From contig JAICUV010000176.1 in assembly GCA_025935655.1 (NCBI GenBank), forward strand, positions 1-7,179: a stretch of 7,179 nucleotides of DNA, written 5' to 3'. This DNA is from Chloroflexota bacterium. GTDB taxonomy: Bacteria; Chloroflexota; Limnocylindria; Limnocylindrales; CSP1-4. Position 1 is the stretch's first letter, and each line of letters starts with the position of its first letter. A program made the translations under genes and the position numbers. Below are positions 1 to 6,401 of the stretch, piece by piece. Under the pieces are notes generated by a model that was not told the origin of the DNA, searched no databases, and saw nothing but the letters and a program-made list of their open reading frames with translations.

Positions 1-435
1 GACGCCGGCGGCGGTCCGCCCGATGACGATCCCAAGCTCGCACTCGGCGTCGACGTTCGCGGTGAGCGACCGGTCCCAGGCGAGCGTGCCGCCGTCCCCG
101 GCGACCGATGATGCGGCCTTGCCGTAGATCAGCGGCCGGCCGGGGCCGTTGCCGCAGGCCTCCCCGGGCGCGACGTAGTTCAGCCCCACGGTGTAGATCG
201 CGCCGGGGTCCGGGATCCCCGGCCCGAGTCGCACGGCATCCAGCGCGAGCCACGCGGACGCCGGCTGGGCCGCCGCCCAGGCATCCAGCCGGGCGATGGC
301 CTCCTCGCCGCCCGCCGCCACGGCGCGCACCGACGTGAGGCCGGGGACCGCGTCGCGGACCGGCACGACGACGCCGTCGCGCACGATCGCGAGCCCGGTC
401 GCGTCACCCGCCTCGCCGATCGTCGCGAGCCGCAT
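1..435 (-). CDS. Fumarylacetoacetate hydrolase (FAH) family protein, N-terminal part (3' end outside window)
   Basis: Reading from ATG at 435-433, 145 codons stay open to the window edge; the C-terminal part is missing. The visible protein has a short N-terminal domain (residues 1-75, starting MRLATIGEAG), then the start of the FAH catalytic domain: IYTVGLNY (80-87), PLIYGKAASSVAG (101-113) and VDAECELGIVIGR (128-140). E131 and E133 match the ExE pair that binds the divalent metal in this superfamily, whose members hydrolyse or decarboxylate acylpyruvate-like 2,4-diketo acids. The segment after GLNY, which usually holds the catalytic His-Glu dyad (HxxE, as in FAHD1), reads VAPGEACG: Pro stands at the His position and the nearest Glu is one residue off. 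The gene starts 2 nt after the AroE-like stop, so it is co-transcribed; no strong Shine-Dalgarno is visible. Family assignment is firm. Activity is uncertain because of the altered dyad and the missing C-terminus. Confidence 0.85.
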   Translation of the reverse strand, partial: MRLATIGEAGDATGLAIVRDGVVVPVRDAVPGLTSVRAVAAGGEEAIARLDAWAAAQPASAWLALDAVRLGPGIPDPGAIYTVGLNYVAPGEACGNGPGRPLIYGKAASSVAGDGGTLAWDRSLTANVDAECELGIVIGRTAAGV

Positions 436-437
436 CG

Positions 438-1295
438 CTACGCCGTCGCCCCGGGATCGGCCAGCAGCGGCGCGACAGCCGCGCGCATCACGTCGGCCAT
501 GCCGCCGACGCCCGTCCAGCGCTCGAACGCGATGGCCGCCTGGGCAATGAGCATCTCCGACCCGTTCGCGGCCTTGAGCCCGCGGGCGCGGGCGGCGGCG
601 ACGAGCGGCGTCTCCGCCGGGACGTACACGCAGTCGAAGACGGTCGCCCAGTCGGCGAGGGCGTCGACGGGGATCGCCATGCCCGCGCCGATCATCCCCA
701 CGGTCGTCGCGTTGACCGCCAGGTCGGCCTCGCCCAGCTGCCTGCGGAACGCCTCGTCGTCGAGGCTCACGGCGTCGACCCGCTGCAGCAGCGAAGGATG
801 CGTGCGCGCGGCGAGCCCCGCCGCGGCGGCCCGGTCACGGCTGCCCACGGTGACCCGCGCCACGCCCGCCTGCAGGCAGGCGTACACGACCGCGCGCGCG
901 GCACCGCCCGCCCCCGCGACCACGACCTTCGCGCCGCGAAGGGGGAAGCCCATCGCGAGCTCGGCGCCATCACGGAAGCCAAGGGCGTCGGTGTTGATCC
1001 CGACGAGCCGGCCGTCGTCCGTGCGCACGACGTTGTTGACCGCCCCGATCTCCGTGGCGTCGCGCTCCACCTCGTCGCACAGCGCGGCGACGACCGGCTT
1101 GTACGGCGCCGTCACGCCGAGGCCCAGGAACTCCGGCCCGCGCGCCGCGGCGACCGCTCCCTCGACCTCGTCGGCCTCGAGCTCACGCAGGACGTACCGG
1201 GCGTCGATCCCGGCCGCGTCGAACGCGGCGTCGTGCATCACCTGCGAGTGGCGGCGCTTCAGCGGCTTGCCGAGGAGCGCGACCGTGCGAGTCAC
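438..1295 (-). CDS. AroE-like (shikimate/quinate dehydrogenase family) NAD(P)-dependent oxidoreductase
   Basis: 285 residues, typical length for the AroE family. The start is taken as GTG at 1295-1293, which overlaps the LLM gene's TGA as GTGA; the frame is open further upstream, but the family's N-terminal GxP motif begins 9 residues after this GTG. The substrate domain has GKPLKRRHS (9-17), GLGVTAPYK (58-66) with the catalytic Lys at K66, GAVNN (84-88) and GINTDALGF (99-107) with the catalytic Asp at D103. The Rossmann domain has GAGGAA (128-133) and SRD (152-154) where NADP enzymes carry NRT; Q252 matches the conserved C-terminal Gln. Deviations: in an ungapped alignment the first Ser of SxSP, which contacts the shikimate carboxylate, is R15 and the Pro is Q18; the Asn of NVT is G60; the Thr of GAVNT is N88. 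Catalysis looks intact but the substrate pocket is altered. Its place in a catabolic operon argues against a role in aromatic amino acid synthesis. It probably oxidises or reduces a cyclic hydroxy/keto acid (inference). Confidence 0.88.
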   Translation of the reverse strand: MTRTVALLGKPLKRRHSQVMHDAAFDAAGIDARYVLRELEADEVEGAVAAARGPEFLGLGVTAPYKPVVAALCDEVERDATEIGAVNNVVRTDDGRLVGINTDALGFRDGAELAMGFPLRGAKVVVAGAGGAARAVVYACLQAGVARVTVGSRDRAAAAGLAARTHPSLLQRVDAVSLDDEAFRRQLGEADLAVNATTVGMIGAGMAIPVDALADWATVFDCVYVPAETPLVAAARARGLKAANGSEMLIAQAAIAFERWTGVGGMADVMRAAVAPLLADPGATA

Positions 1296-2338
1296 CGGCG
1301 CCACGGCGTCGGCGGGCGACGGACCGGCCCGACGGTCGGGGGGAACACGACGTTGGGGATGATCTCGTCGACCCACAGCCGGAGCTGAGCCGGGTCGGGC
1401 GTCATCGTGTGCAGGAAGAAGTACTCGACGCCCGCGTCCACGCGCGCCTGGAGCGAGGCGATGATCTCGGCCGGCGTCCCGAACAGGTAGACGGACTCGA
1501 GGTACGCGGGCCCGCGCTCATTGGACATGACCCTGAGGAACGCCTGGTGCTGCTCCTCGCGCGCCTTCGCCGGGTCGTCGGTCATCACGAGGTGCAGGAA
1601 GTTCTCGTGCGCCACGAGGCAGTCGGCCGGGTCGCGGTCGGCCTCGCGCATCGCCGACTGGAGCTCCTGCCAGTCGCGCGCGATGTCCTGCGGCGGGCAG
1701 GTGGGGCGGGGGATCCAGCCGTCGGCCTTGACCGTCCGCGCCTTGACCGACGCGACGAACTTCGGCACGTCGGGCGACTTCGGGTCCGCGAGCTGTGACC
1801 CGCCGCCGATCCACAGCAGCGGCCGCTGCGCGGTCCGGGGCTCGATGAACACGTCGTCGACGTCGTAGAACTGGCCGTGGTAGGTGACCCGCTCGCCCTC
1901 GAGCAGCGGCATCATGATGTCCAGCATCTCGTCGGTCCGCTTGCCGCGCTCCGACTTGTGGACGCCCACCGCCTCGTACTCGGCGTCGTTCCAGCCCACG
2001 CCCGCGCCGAGGATCACCCGGTTGTCCGACAGGAACTGGAGCGTGGCGAGCTCCTTCGCGAGGATCACCGGGTTGCGCAGCGGCATGATCAGGATCGAGG
2101 TGCCGAGCCGGACCCGCTCCGTGGCCCCGGCCGCGACCGCGAGCGTCGTCAGCGGCTCGAGCCAGTTGACCGAGTAGAACCGGCGCGCCGCGAGCAGGTG
2201 GTCGGTGATGAACAGGCTGTCGAAGCCGAGCTCCTCGACCTGCCGCGCGAACGCCTTGATGCCGCGTGCGCGCTCGGCGCCGTCGCCCTCCCAGATGTAG
2301 GAGGGGAGGAAGACTCCGAACCGGCCGACGTCGCTCAT
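1292..2338 (-). CDS. LLM-class (luciferase-like) flavin- or F420-dependent oxidoreductase
   Basis: 348 residues, normal length for a single-subunit luciferase-like TIM-barrel oxidoreductase. Visible family motifs: EELGFDSLFITDHLL (35-49); RVRLGTSILIMPLRNPV (75-91) followed by the strand-helix ending in ILGAGVGWNDAEYEAVG (109-125); RGKRTDEMLDIM (131-142); PLLWIGGGS (173-181); KADGWIP (204-210). These make up the cofactor and substrate barrel. Members use FMNH2 with O2 or coenzyme F420, and sequence alone does not say which. The ATG at 2338 has a Shine-Dalgarno-like GCGAGGT 8 nt upstream. It lies 49 bp downstream of the crotonase, and its TGA overlaps the AroE-like GTG. The last ~17 residues are Pro/Arg-rich and look like a loose tail produced by run-on toward the overlap. 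A redox or monooxygenation step in the pathway is an inference. The family is clear, the substrate unknown. Confidence 0.92.
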   Translation of the reverse strand: MSDVGRFGVFLPSYIWEGDGAERARGIKAFARQVEELGFDSLFITDHLLAARRFYSVNWLEPLTTLAVAAGATERVRLGTSILIMPLRNPVILAKELATLQFLSDNRVILGAGVGWNDAEYEAVGVHKSERGKRTDEMLDIMMPLLEGERVTYHGQFYDVDDVFIEPRTAQRPLLWIGGGSQLADPKSPDVPKFVASVKARTVKADGWIPRPTCPPQDIARDWQELQSAMREADRDPADCLVAHENFLHLVMTDDPAKAREEQHQAFLRVMSNERGPAYLESVYLFGTPAEIIASLQARVDAGVEYFFLHTMTPDPAQLRLWVDEIIPNVVFPPTVGPVRRPPTPWRR

Positions 2339-2346
2339 TGGCTGCT

Positions 2347-2353
2347 ACCTCGC
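2347..2353 (-). promoter_or_regulatory. Ribosome binding site of the LLM oxidoreductase gene
   Basis: On the minus strand GCGAGGT lies 8 nt before the ATG at 2338. It supports that start and gives this gene its own initiation signal, unlike the coupled genes on either side. Confidence 0.6.
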
Positions 2354-2359
2354 TGGGAT

Positions 2360-2399
2360 CGGCCGCTCGGCCGGGATTGACGCGGCCTCACCGGCCGCG
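2360..2399 (-). other. Two adjacent GC-only inverted repeats at the crotonase-LLM junction
   Basis: The first repeat (2381-2399) has perfect 7-bp arms, CGCGGCC and GGCCGCG on the minus strand, around a 5-nt loop that contains the crotonase stop codon. The second (2360-2373) is CGGCCG repeated around 2 nt; each half is also a palindrome. There is no T-rich tract on the transcript's 3' side, so this is not a standard intrinsic terminator. It could be an RNA stem that slows polymerase or protects the upstream mRNA, or simply chance in such GC-rich DNA. Confidence 0.35.
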
Positions 2400-3167
2400 G
2401 TAGTGGGGATTGCGCTTCTCGAAGAACGCGGTCGCGCCCTCGAGCAGGTCGTCGCTGGCGAAGACGCGGAGCGACGCCTCGAGCTCGGCGGCGAGGCCGC
2501 CTTCGATGGTGGTCTCGGCGGACGAATCGATCAGCCGCTTGGCCTCGCGGACGGCGAGGGGTCCGCGCAGCGCGATCTCGGCGCCGACCTCGCGTGCGAC
2601 CGCGCGCGCCTGGCCGGCCGGCACGACCCGCGACACCAGGCCGATCCGCTCGGCCTCGGCCGCGTCGATGACCCGCCCCGTGAGAACCAGCTCCTTCGCC
2701 CGCGCGACGCCGACCACGCGCGGCAGGCGCTGCGTCCCGCCGGCGCCCGGCGTCACGGCGAGCCGGACCTCGGGCAGGCCCAGCTTCGCGCGCTCGGACG
2801 CGACCCGGATGTCGCACGCCAGGGCGAGCTCGAGCCCGCCGCCGAGCGCGTTGCCCTCGATCGCCGCGATCGTCGGCATGGGCAGGGTCGCGAGCCGGTT
2901 CGAGACGCGGCTCTCGAACGCGAGCCGGTCCCGGCCCCCGGGGCCGCGCTGGGCCTCGAACTCGCCGACGTGCGAGCCCGCCGAGAACGCCCGCTCGCCG
3001 CGTCCGCTCACGACGACCGCGCGGACGTCGCCCGGCGCCGCCGCCTCGAGGGCCCCGAGCGCGGCGTCGAGCTCGGCGAGCAGCTCCGCCGTCACGAGGT
3101 TGAGCGGCGGGTTGACGAGCTCGAGGTGGGCGACGAGGCCCGTCGTGAGCTCGACGAGCCCGGTCAC
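2388..3167 (-). CDS. Enoyl-CoA hydratase/isomerase family protein (crotonase fold)
   Basis: 259 residues, the usual crotonase length. The same frame is open far upstream through the CoA-transferase gene, but that part is shadow translation. The start is GTG at 3167-3165, whose overlap with the CoA-transferase TGA forms GTGA; recognisable crotonase sequence begins at once (LVAHLELVNPPLN, 11-23). Oxyanion-hole segments are FSAGSHVGEF (61-70) and GNALGGGLELALACDI (105-120). Both catalytic glutamates of classical hydratases can be placed: E113 in GGGLELAL (rat ECH E144) and E133 in LGLPEVRL (rat E164). PGAGGTQRLPRVVG follows at 140-153, and the C-terminus ends in FFEKRNPHYRGR. With both Glu present, reversible hydration of a 2-enoyl-CoA is the likeliest reaction. 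The usual GxDL of the first oxyanion segment reads GSHV, a change near the substrate. No clear Shine-Dalgarno is seen, which fits coupling to the preceding gene. The substrate is unknown. Confidence 0.92.
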   Translation of the reverse strand: MTGLVELTTGLVAHLELVNPPLNLVTAELLAELDAALGALEAAAPGDVRAVVVSGRGERAFSAGSHVGEFEAQRGPGGRDRLAFESRVSNRLATLPMPTIAAIEGNALGGGLELALACDIRVASERAKLGLPEVRLAVTPGAGGTQRLPRVVGVARAKELVLTGRVIDAAEAERIGLVSRVVPAGQARAVAREVGAEIALRGPLAVREAKRLIDSSAETTIEGGLAAELEASLRVFASDDLLEGATAFFEKRNPHYRGR

Positions 3168-4720
3168 GAGGCGAAGTCCGCGGCGAGGCCCATCGCCCCC
3201 GGCGCGTACACGCGCCGGTCCGTGGTGCGCAGCTGCCCGGCGACCCGGGGCCGGAAGCCCATCTGCCCCAGGACGTCCCGCTCGACGTCGATGCCCGGCG
3301 CGACCTCGATCAGCACGAGCCCGTCGTCTGCCAGCTCGAACACCGCCCGGTCCGTGATGTAGCGGACCTGTTGCCCGCGCTGCCGGGCGAGCGTCCCGTT
3401 GAACGAGATCTCCCGCACCTCGGGCACGAACTTGGGCAGGCTCCCCTCGTGGAGGACGCGGACCCCGTCGCCGTCGATGCCCAGCTGCAGCCCCTGCGCC
3501 GTGAGCGTCCCCACGAAGTTGATCCGGGGCGTCCTGGCGCTGATGTTCGGGAAGCCGCCCGGCCCGCGGACGCGGCCCTCGAACGCGTGGACGTTGACGT
3601 TCCCCGCCGCGTCCACCTCGGCGAACGACAGGCTGGCGATGTCGAGCCCGCCGCCCTCGTAGAAGTCGAACATGTACGGCTGGTCGATCATCGCCTGGTA
3701 GTTGAACCCGGCCCCGCCCTCGTTGCCGGCGACGGGGACGCCGCCGAAGATGCCCTGCTCCACGGTGAGCACCAGCTGGTCGGTGATGCCCTCCTCCCAG
3801 GCCACCCGCCCGATGAGCTGGCTGATCCCGAAGCCCAGGTTGCAGATCGCCCCGCGCGGGAACTCGAGCAGCGATCGGCGGGCGATGATCTTGCGCACGT
3901 CGAGCGGGAGGGGCGGCTCGGCCGTGACGGGCCGCCGGAGGGAACCCGCGTAGTACGGCGAGTCGTGGGTGACGTACGTCTGCCACTGGTCGGGATCGAC
4001 GAACACGTAGTCCACGAGCGCGCCCGGGACCTTGACGTCGCGCAGCGGCAGGCTGCCGCGGGGGGCGAGGCGCTTGACCTGGGCGATCGTGATCCCGCCC
4101 GTGTTGCGGGCGGCCATCGCCATCGCGAGCATCTCGCCCTGGACGGCCTCGCCCTCCATCGTGAGGTTGCCATCCTCGTCCGCGGTCGTGCCCCGGATCA
4201 CCGCGACGTCGATCGGGAACGTGTGGAACAGGAGGAACTCCTCCCCGCGCAGCGTGACGACCTCCACGAGGTCGTCCGTCGTCCGGGCGTTCTGCTTGCC
4301 GCCGGTGTGGCGCGGATCCACGTACGTGCCCAGGCCGACGCGCGTCACGAGCCCCGGCCGGCCGGCGGCGATCTCGCGCATGAGCTGGGAGAGGACGCCC
4401 TGGGGGAACGAGTACGCCTCGAGCTCGCCGGCCTCGACGAGCGCCCCCAGGCGCGGCTCGTTGCCGATGTTGGAGCCGATGGTTCGGCGCATGAGCCCGG
4501 GCAGCCCCAGCTGCGAGAACCCGCGGTCCGCGAAGTCGCCGATCCCCACGATGCGCACCGTCGTGAGGTCGCGCGGGCGGCCCTCGGCCGCGTAGACCGC
4601 GGCCAGCTCGTCGATGAACCGCTGCGGGACGGCATGCCCCGCCCCAGACCCGCCGATGGCGACGGTCGCGCCGTCGCGGACGAGCCCGATCGCGTCCCGG
4701 ACGCTGACGATTCCCTTCAC
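3164..4720 (-). CDS. Acetate/propionate-type CoA-transferase (fused alpha-beta, YdiF/Pct-like)
   Basis: 518 residues, matching single-chain family I CoA-transferases such as YdiF and propionate CoA-transferase, in which the alpha and beta halves are fused. The N-terminal half opens with SVRDAIGLVRDGATVAIGG (6-24) and the GAGHAVPQRFIDEL segment; RTIGSNIGNEPRLG (79-92) and the long middle region follow. The C-terminal half has FPRGAICNLGFGIS (287-300) and LTVEQGIFGGVPVAG (318-332). E321 in VEQGIFGG fits the catalytic Glu that forms the glutamyl-CoA thioester in this family. The enzyme moves CoA from acetyl-CoA or another acyl-CoA to a carboxylic acid without ATP. The start is GTG at 4720-4718, overlapping the SDR stop as GTGA, with a G-run (4729-4734) 8 nt upstream as a possible Shine-Dalgarno. 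The gene overlaps the crotonase the same way, so activation and hydration of one acid are probably linked. The acid is not identifiable. Confidence 0.93.
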   Translation of the reverse strand: MKGIVSVRDAIGLVRDGATVAIGGSGAGHAVPQRFIDELAAVYAAEGRPRDLTTVRIVGIGDFADRGFSQLGLPGLMRRTIGSNIGNEPRLGALVEAGELEAYSFPQGVLSQLMREIAAGRPGLVTRVGLGTYVDPRHTGGKQNARTTDDLVEVVTLRGEEFLLFHTFPIDVAVIRGTTADEDGNLTMEGEAVQGEMLAMAMAARNTGGITIAQVKRLAPRGSLPLRDVKVPGALVDYVFVDPDQWQTYVTHDSPYYAGSLRRPVTAEPPLPLDVRKIIARRSLLEFPRGAICNLGFGISQLIGRVAWEEGITDQLVLTVEQGIFGGVPVAGNEGGAGFNYQAMIDQPYMFDFYEGGGLDIASLSFAEVDAAGNVNVHAFEGRVRGPGGFPNISARTPRINFVGTLTAQGLQLGIDGDGVRVLHEGSLPKFVPEVREISFNGTLARQRGQQVRYITDRAVFELADDGLVLIEVAPGIDVERDVLGQMGFRPRVAGQLRTTDRRVYAPGAMGLAADFAS

Positions 4721-5472
4721 GGCATGTACCCCCCGGCATTCGGGTTGAGCGTCTGCCCGGTGAACAGGCTCGACGCGTCGGACAGCAGGAACAGCACGGC
4801 GTCGGCCACCTCGTCGGCCCGGCCGAACCGCCCGAGGGGCATGTCGGCGAGCCGCTTGCGGCCGGTCTCCGTGTCGGCGAGACCGGCCGTCATCTCGGTG
4901 ATCGTGAAGCCCGGCGCGACGGCGTTGATCCGCACGCCGCGCGGGCCGAACTCGCGGGCGAGCGACCGCGTCAGCCCGATGAGCCCGGCCTTCGCGGCGC
5001 TATACGCCGCGGATTCCGCGATCCCCATCTGCCCCAGGCGCGAGGCGACGTTGACGATCGAGCCGCTGCCGCGCTCGGCCATCGACGGCAGCGCCGCGCG
5101 GCAGGTGCGGTACGCGGCCGTGAGATCCGTGGCGATGACGGCGTCCCACTCGTCGGGCTCGAGGCCCAGGAACGGGCCGACCTGCGTCAGCCCGGCGTTG
5201 TTGACCAGGCCATCGACCCGGCCGAACCGCGCGAGGACCGCCTCCACGAGCGCCTGGGCGGCGTCGCCGTCCTGCAGGTTCGCGGCGAACGATGCCCCGT
5301 CGCCGCCGGCCTCGCGCACCCGTGCGAGCGTCCGCTCCGCCCCGTCCGGGGACCGGTGGTAGTGGATCGCCACCGTCGCGCCCTCGGCGCCGGCCTTCGC
5401 GGCAACCTCCGCCCCGATCCCGCGGCTGCTTCCCGTGACGAGCACGACCCGGCCCGCCAGGGCGTCGCCCAT
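4717..5472 (-). CDS. Short-chain dehydrogenase/reductase, FabG-like
   Basis: 251 residues, a classical SDR. Motifs in order: the cofactor motif TGSSRGIG (13-20); NNAG (91-94); catalytic S144 in NVASRLG; Y157 and K161 in YSAAK; and the PGF turn at 187-189. The helix position that often holds the fourth catalytic residue Asn is D116 (TDLTAAY), a substitution also seen in other SDRs. HYHR after beta-2, with no Asp at the end of the strand, leans towards NADP(H), weakly. The C-terminus, GQTLNPNAGGYMP, is typical of FabG-type enzymes in catabolic clusters. The ATG at 5472 overlaps the preceding TGA by one base (TGATG) and has GAGGG 7 nt upstream. The likely role is to oxidise or reduce a hydroxy/keto group of a pathway intermediate, perhaps a 3-hydroxyacyl-CoA given the CoA-transferase and crotonase next door, or a hydroxy acid. 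It is unlikely to be the fatty-acid-synthesis FabG in this context. Confidence 0.92.
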   Translation of the reverse strand: MGDALAGRVVLVTGSSRGIGAEVAAKAGAEGATVAIHYHRSPDGAERTLARVREAGGDGASFAANLQDGDAAQALVEAVLARFGRVDGLVNNAGLTQVGPFLGLEPDEWDAVIATDLTAAYRTCRAALPSMAERGSGSIVNVASRLGQMGIAESAAYSAAKAGLIGLTRSLAREFGPRGVRINAVAPGFTITEMTAGLADTETGRKRLADMPLGRFGRADEVADAVLFLLSDASSLFTGQTLNPNAGGYMP

Positions 5473-6401
5473 CAGGCGACCCTCGCCGCGAGCAGGCCGG
5501 CCGCCGCCAGCGCCTCGCGGACGGCGGTCTCGGTCTCCTCGCCGACGGGGAGGAGCGGCGGCCGCATCACGGTGGACTCGATGACGCCGAGCTCGCGCAG
5601 CGCGACCTTCGTCCGCGCGCGGTAGTCACGGACCGGCGTCCCGTACACGGCCTCCTCGAGCGGCAGGATCCGCTCCCAGATGGCGCGCGCCTCCGCCCAG
5701 CGCCCCTCGCGCGTCAGCCCGTACATCTCCACCTGGAGGTCCGTGGCCAGCGTCCCGAACCCGATCAGCGCCCCCTCCGCGCCGAGGACGAACGACTCGT
5801 AGATGAAGTTGTCGTCCCCCGTGAGCAGGTCGATGGGGCGGGGGAGGCTCTCGATCATCCGCCGGGTCAGCAGGTACAGCCGCGCGTCGAACGAGGCCTC
5901 CTTGAGCGCGACGACGCTGTCGATGGCCGCGATCCGGCGCAGCGTCTCCTCGTTGAAGATCACGCCGCCCAGCGCGGGCTGGAGCTGGAACGCGATCATC
6001 GGCAGGCCGCAGCCCTGGGCGATCGCCTCGTGGTACGCGACCGGGATCGCGGGGTCGAGCGGCGTGCCCTGGTAGACCGGGATCGGGAACACGAGCAGGC
6101 CTCGTGCGCCGGCGCCCTCGGCGCGCTTCGCCTCCTCGACCGCCTGCTCCGTGAACTGCGCCGACAGCCCGGCGATCACCGGGATGTCGCCCGCCTCCTC
6201 GACCGCCACGCGGAGCACGCGCTCGCGCTCGTCGGGCCACAGGTGCGGGCCCTCGCCCGTGTCGGCGTTGATCGCGAGCGCGACCGGGCCCTGGGGCAGG
6301 AGCCACTGGAGGTAGCGGCGGTAGGCGCGCTCGTCGAAGCGACCGTCGCCGTCGAGCGTGAGGACGCAGGCGGGGACGATGCCCCGGACGTTGAGGCTCA
6401 T
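5472..6401 (-). CDS. DapA/NAL-family class I aldolase-fold protein (not a canonical dihydrodipicolinate synthase)
   Basis: 309 residues, close to the ~290-310 of the family. The (beta/alpha)8 N-acetylneuraminate lyase fold shows as INADTGEG (44-51) where GTTGE is usual, PVIAGLS (74-80), the PIPVYQG region (106-112) and VALKEAS (164-170). K167 is the predicted Schiff-base lysine. Residues that serve dihydrodipicolinate synthase are altered: E. coli T44 corresponds to D47, the PYY segment carrying Y107 reads PIPVY, Y133 of YNVPSRTG corresponds to F138 (FQLQPALGG), and the Arg of that motif is absent. It most likely performs aldol cleavage or dehydration of a 2-keto acid through a Schiff base; lysine biosynthesis is unlikely. 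The ATG at 6401 overlaps the regulator's stop as ATGA and follows a good Shine-Dalgarno. As the first enzyme after a LacI regulator, it may act at a key entry or cleavage step (inference). Confidence 0.88.
   Translation of the reverse strand: MSLNVRGIVPACVLTLDGDGRFDERAYRRYLQWLLPQGPVALAINADTGEGPHLWPDERERVLRVAVEEAGDIPVIAGLSAQFTEQAVEEAKRAEGAGARGLLVFPIPVYQGTPLDPAIPVAYHEAIAQGCGLPMIAFQLQPALGGVIFNEETLRRIAAIDSVVALKEASFDARLYLLTRRMIESLPRPIDLLTGDDNFIYESFVLGAEGALIGFGTLATDLQVEMYGLTREGRWAEARAIWERILPLEEAVYGTPVRDYRARTKVALRELGVIESTVMRPPLLPVGEETETAVREALAAAGLLAARVA
5480..5484 (-). promoter_or_regulatory. Ribosome binding site of the SDR gene
   Basis: GAGGG lies 7 nt before the ATG at 5472 on the minus strand, within the last codons of the DapA-like gene. 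It supports the ATG that shares one base with the upstream stop. Confidence 0.5.

Noticed and set aside
438..1295. Naming the AroE-like gene aroE (chorismate pathway)
   Set aside because: The shikimate-binding motif is altered and no aromatic-biosynthesis gene is adjacent.
499..1362. Plus-strand open frame antisense to the AroE-like gene
   Set aside because: Low-complexity Ala/Ser/Arg/Thr composition with no recognisable domain. The minus strand carries AroE motifs over the same region.
1296..1376. 27-residue N-terminal extension of the AroE-like protein from an ATG at 1376
   Set aside because: The extra residues are Arg/Pro-rich, overlap the LLM coding region and have no AroE similarity. 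The GTG at 1295 gives the normal family start and the same GTGA overlap as other junctions.
2360..2399. Intrinsic terminator between the crotonase and LLM genes
   Set aside because: Stems are present but no T-rich tract follows on the transcript, and the next gene begins within about 20-40 nt in the same direction. Kept only as possible RNA structure.
3168..4739. Upstream extension of the crotonase frame through the CoA-transferase gene, beginning at an ATG at 4739
   Set aside because: The extension is Arg/Gly/Pro-rich shadow sequence in a different frame from the real CoA-transferase. Crotonase homology begins just after the GTG at 3167.
3371..5362. Very long plus-strand open frame (663 codons) antisense to the CoA-transferase and SDR genes
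   Set aside because: The translation is Arg/Ala/Pro/Asp-rich with no family motif. It runs opposite two genes with clear conserved motifs, and long antisense frames are expected in DNA this rich in GC.
4717..5472. D116 in place of the usual fourth catalytic Asn in the SDR as sign of inactivity
   Set aside because: Asp at this position occurs in other SDRs, and the Ser-Tyr-Lys triad and glycine motif are intact.
5472..6401. Naming the aldolase-family gene dapA (lysine biosynthesis)
   Set aside because: Key DHDPS residues are replaced and the gene sits in a LacI-controlled catabolic operon without other lysine genes.
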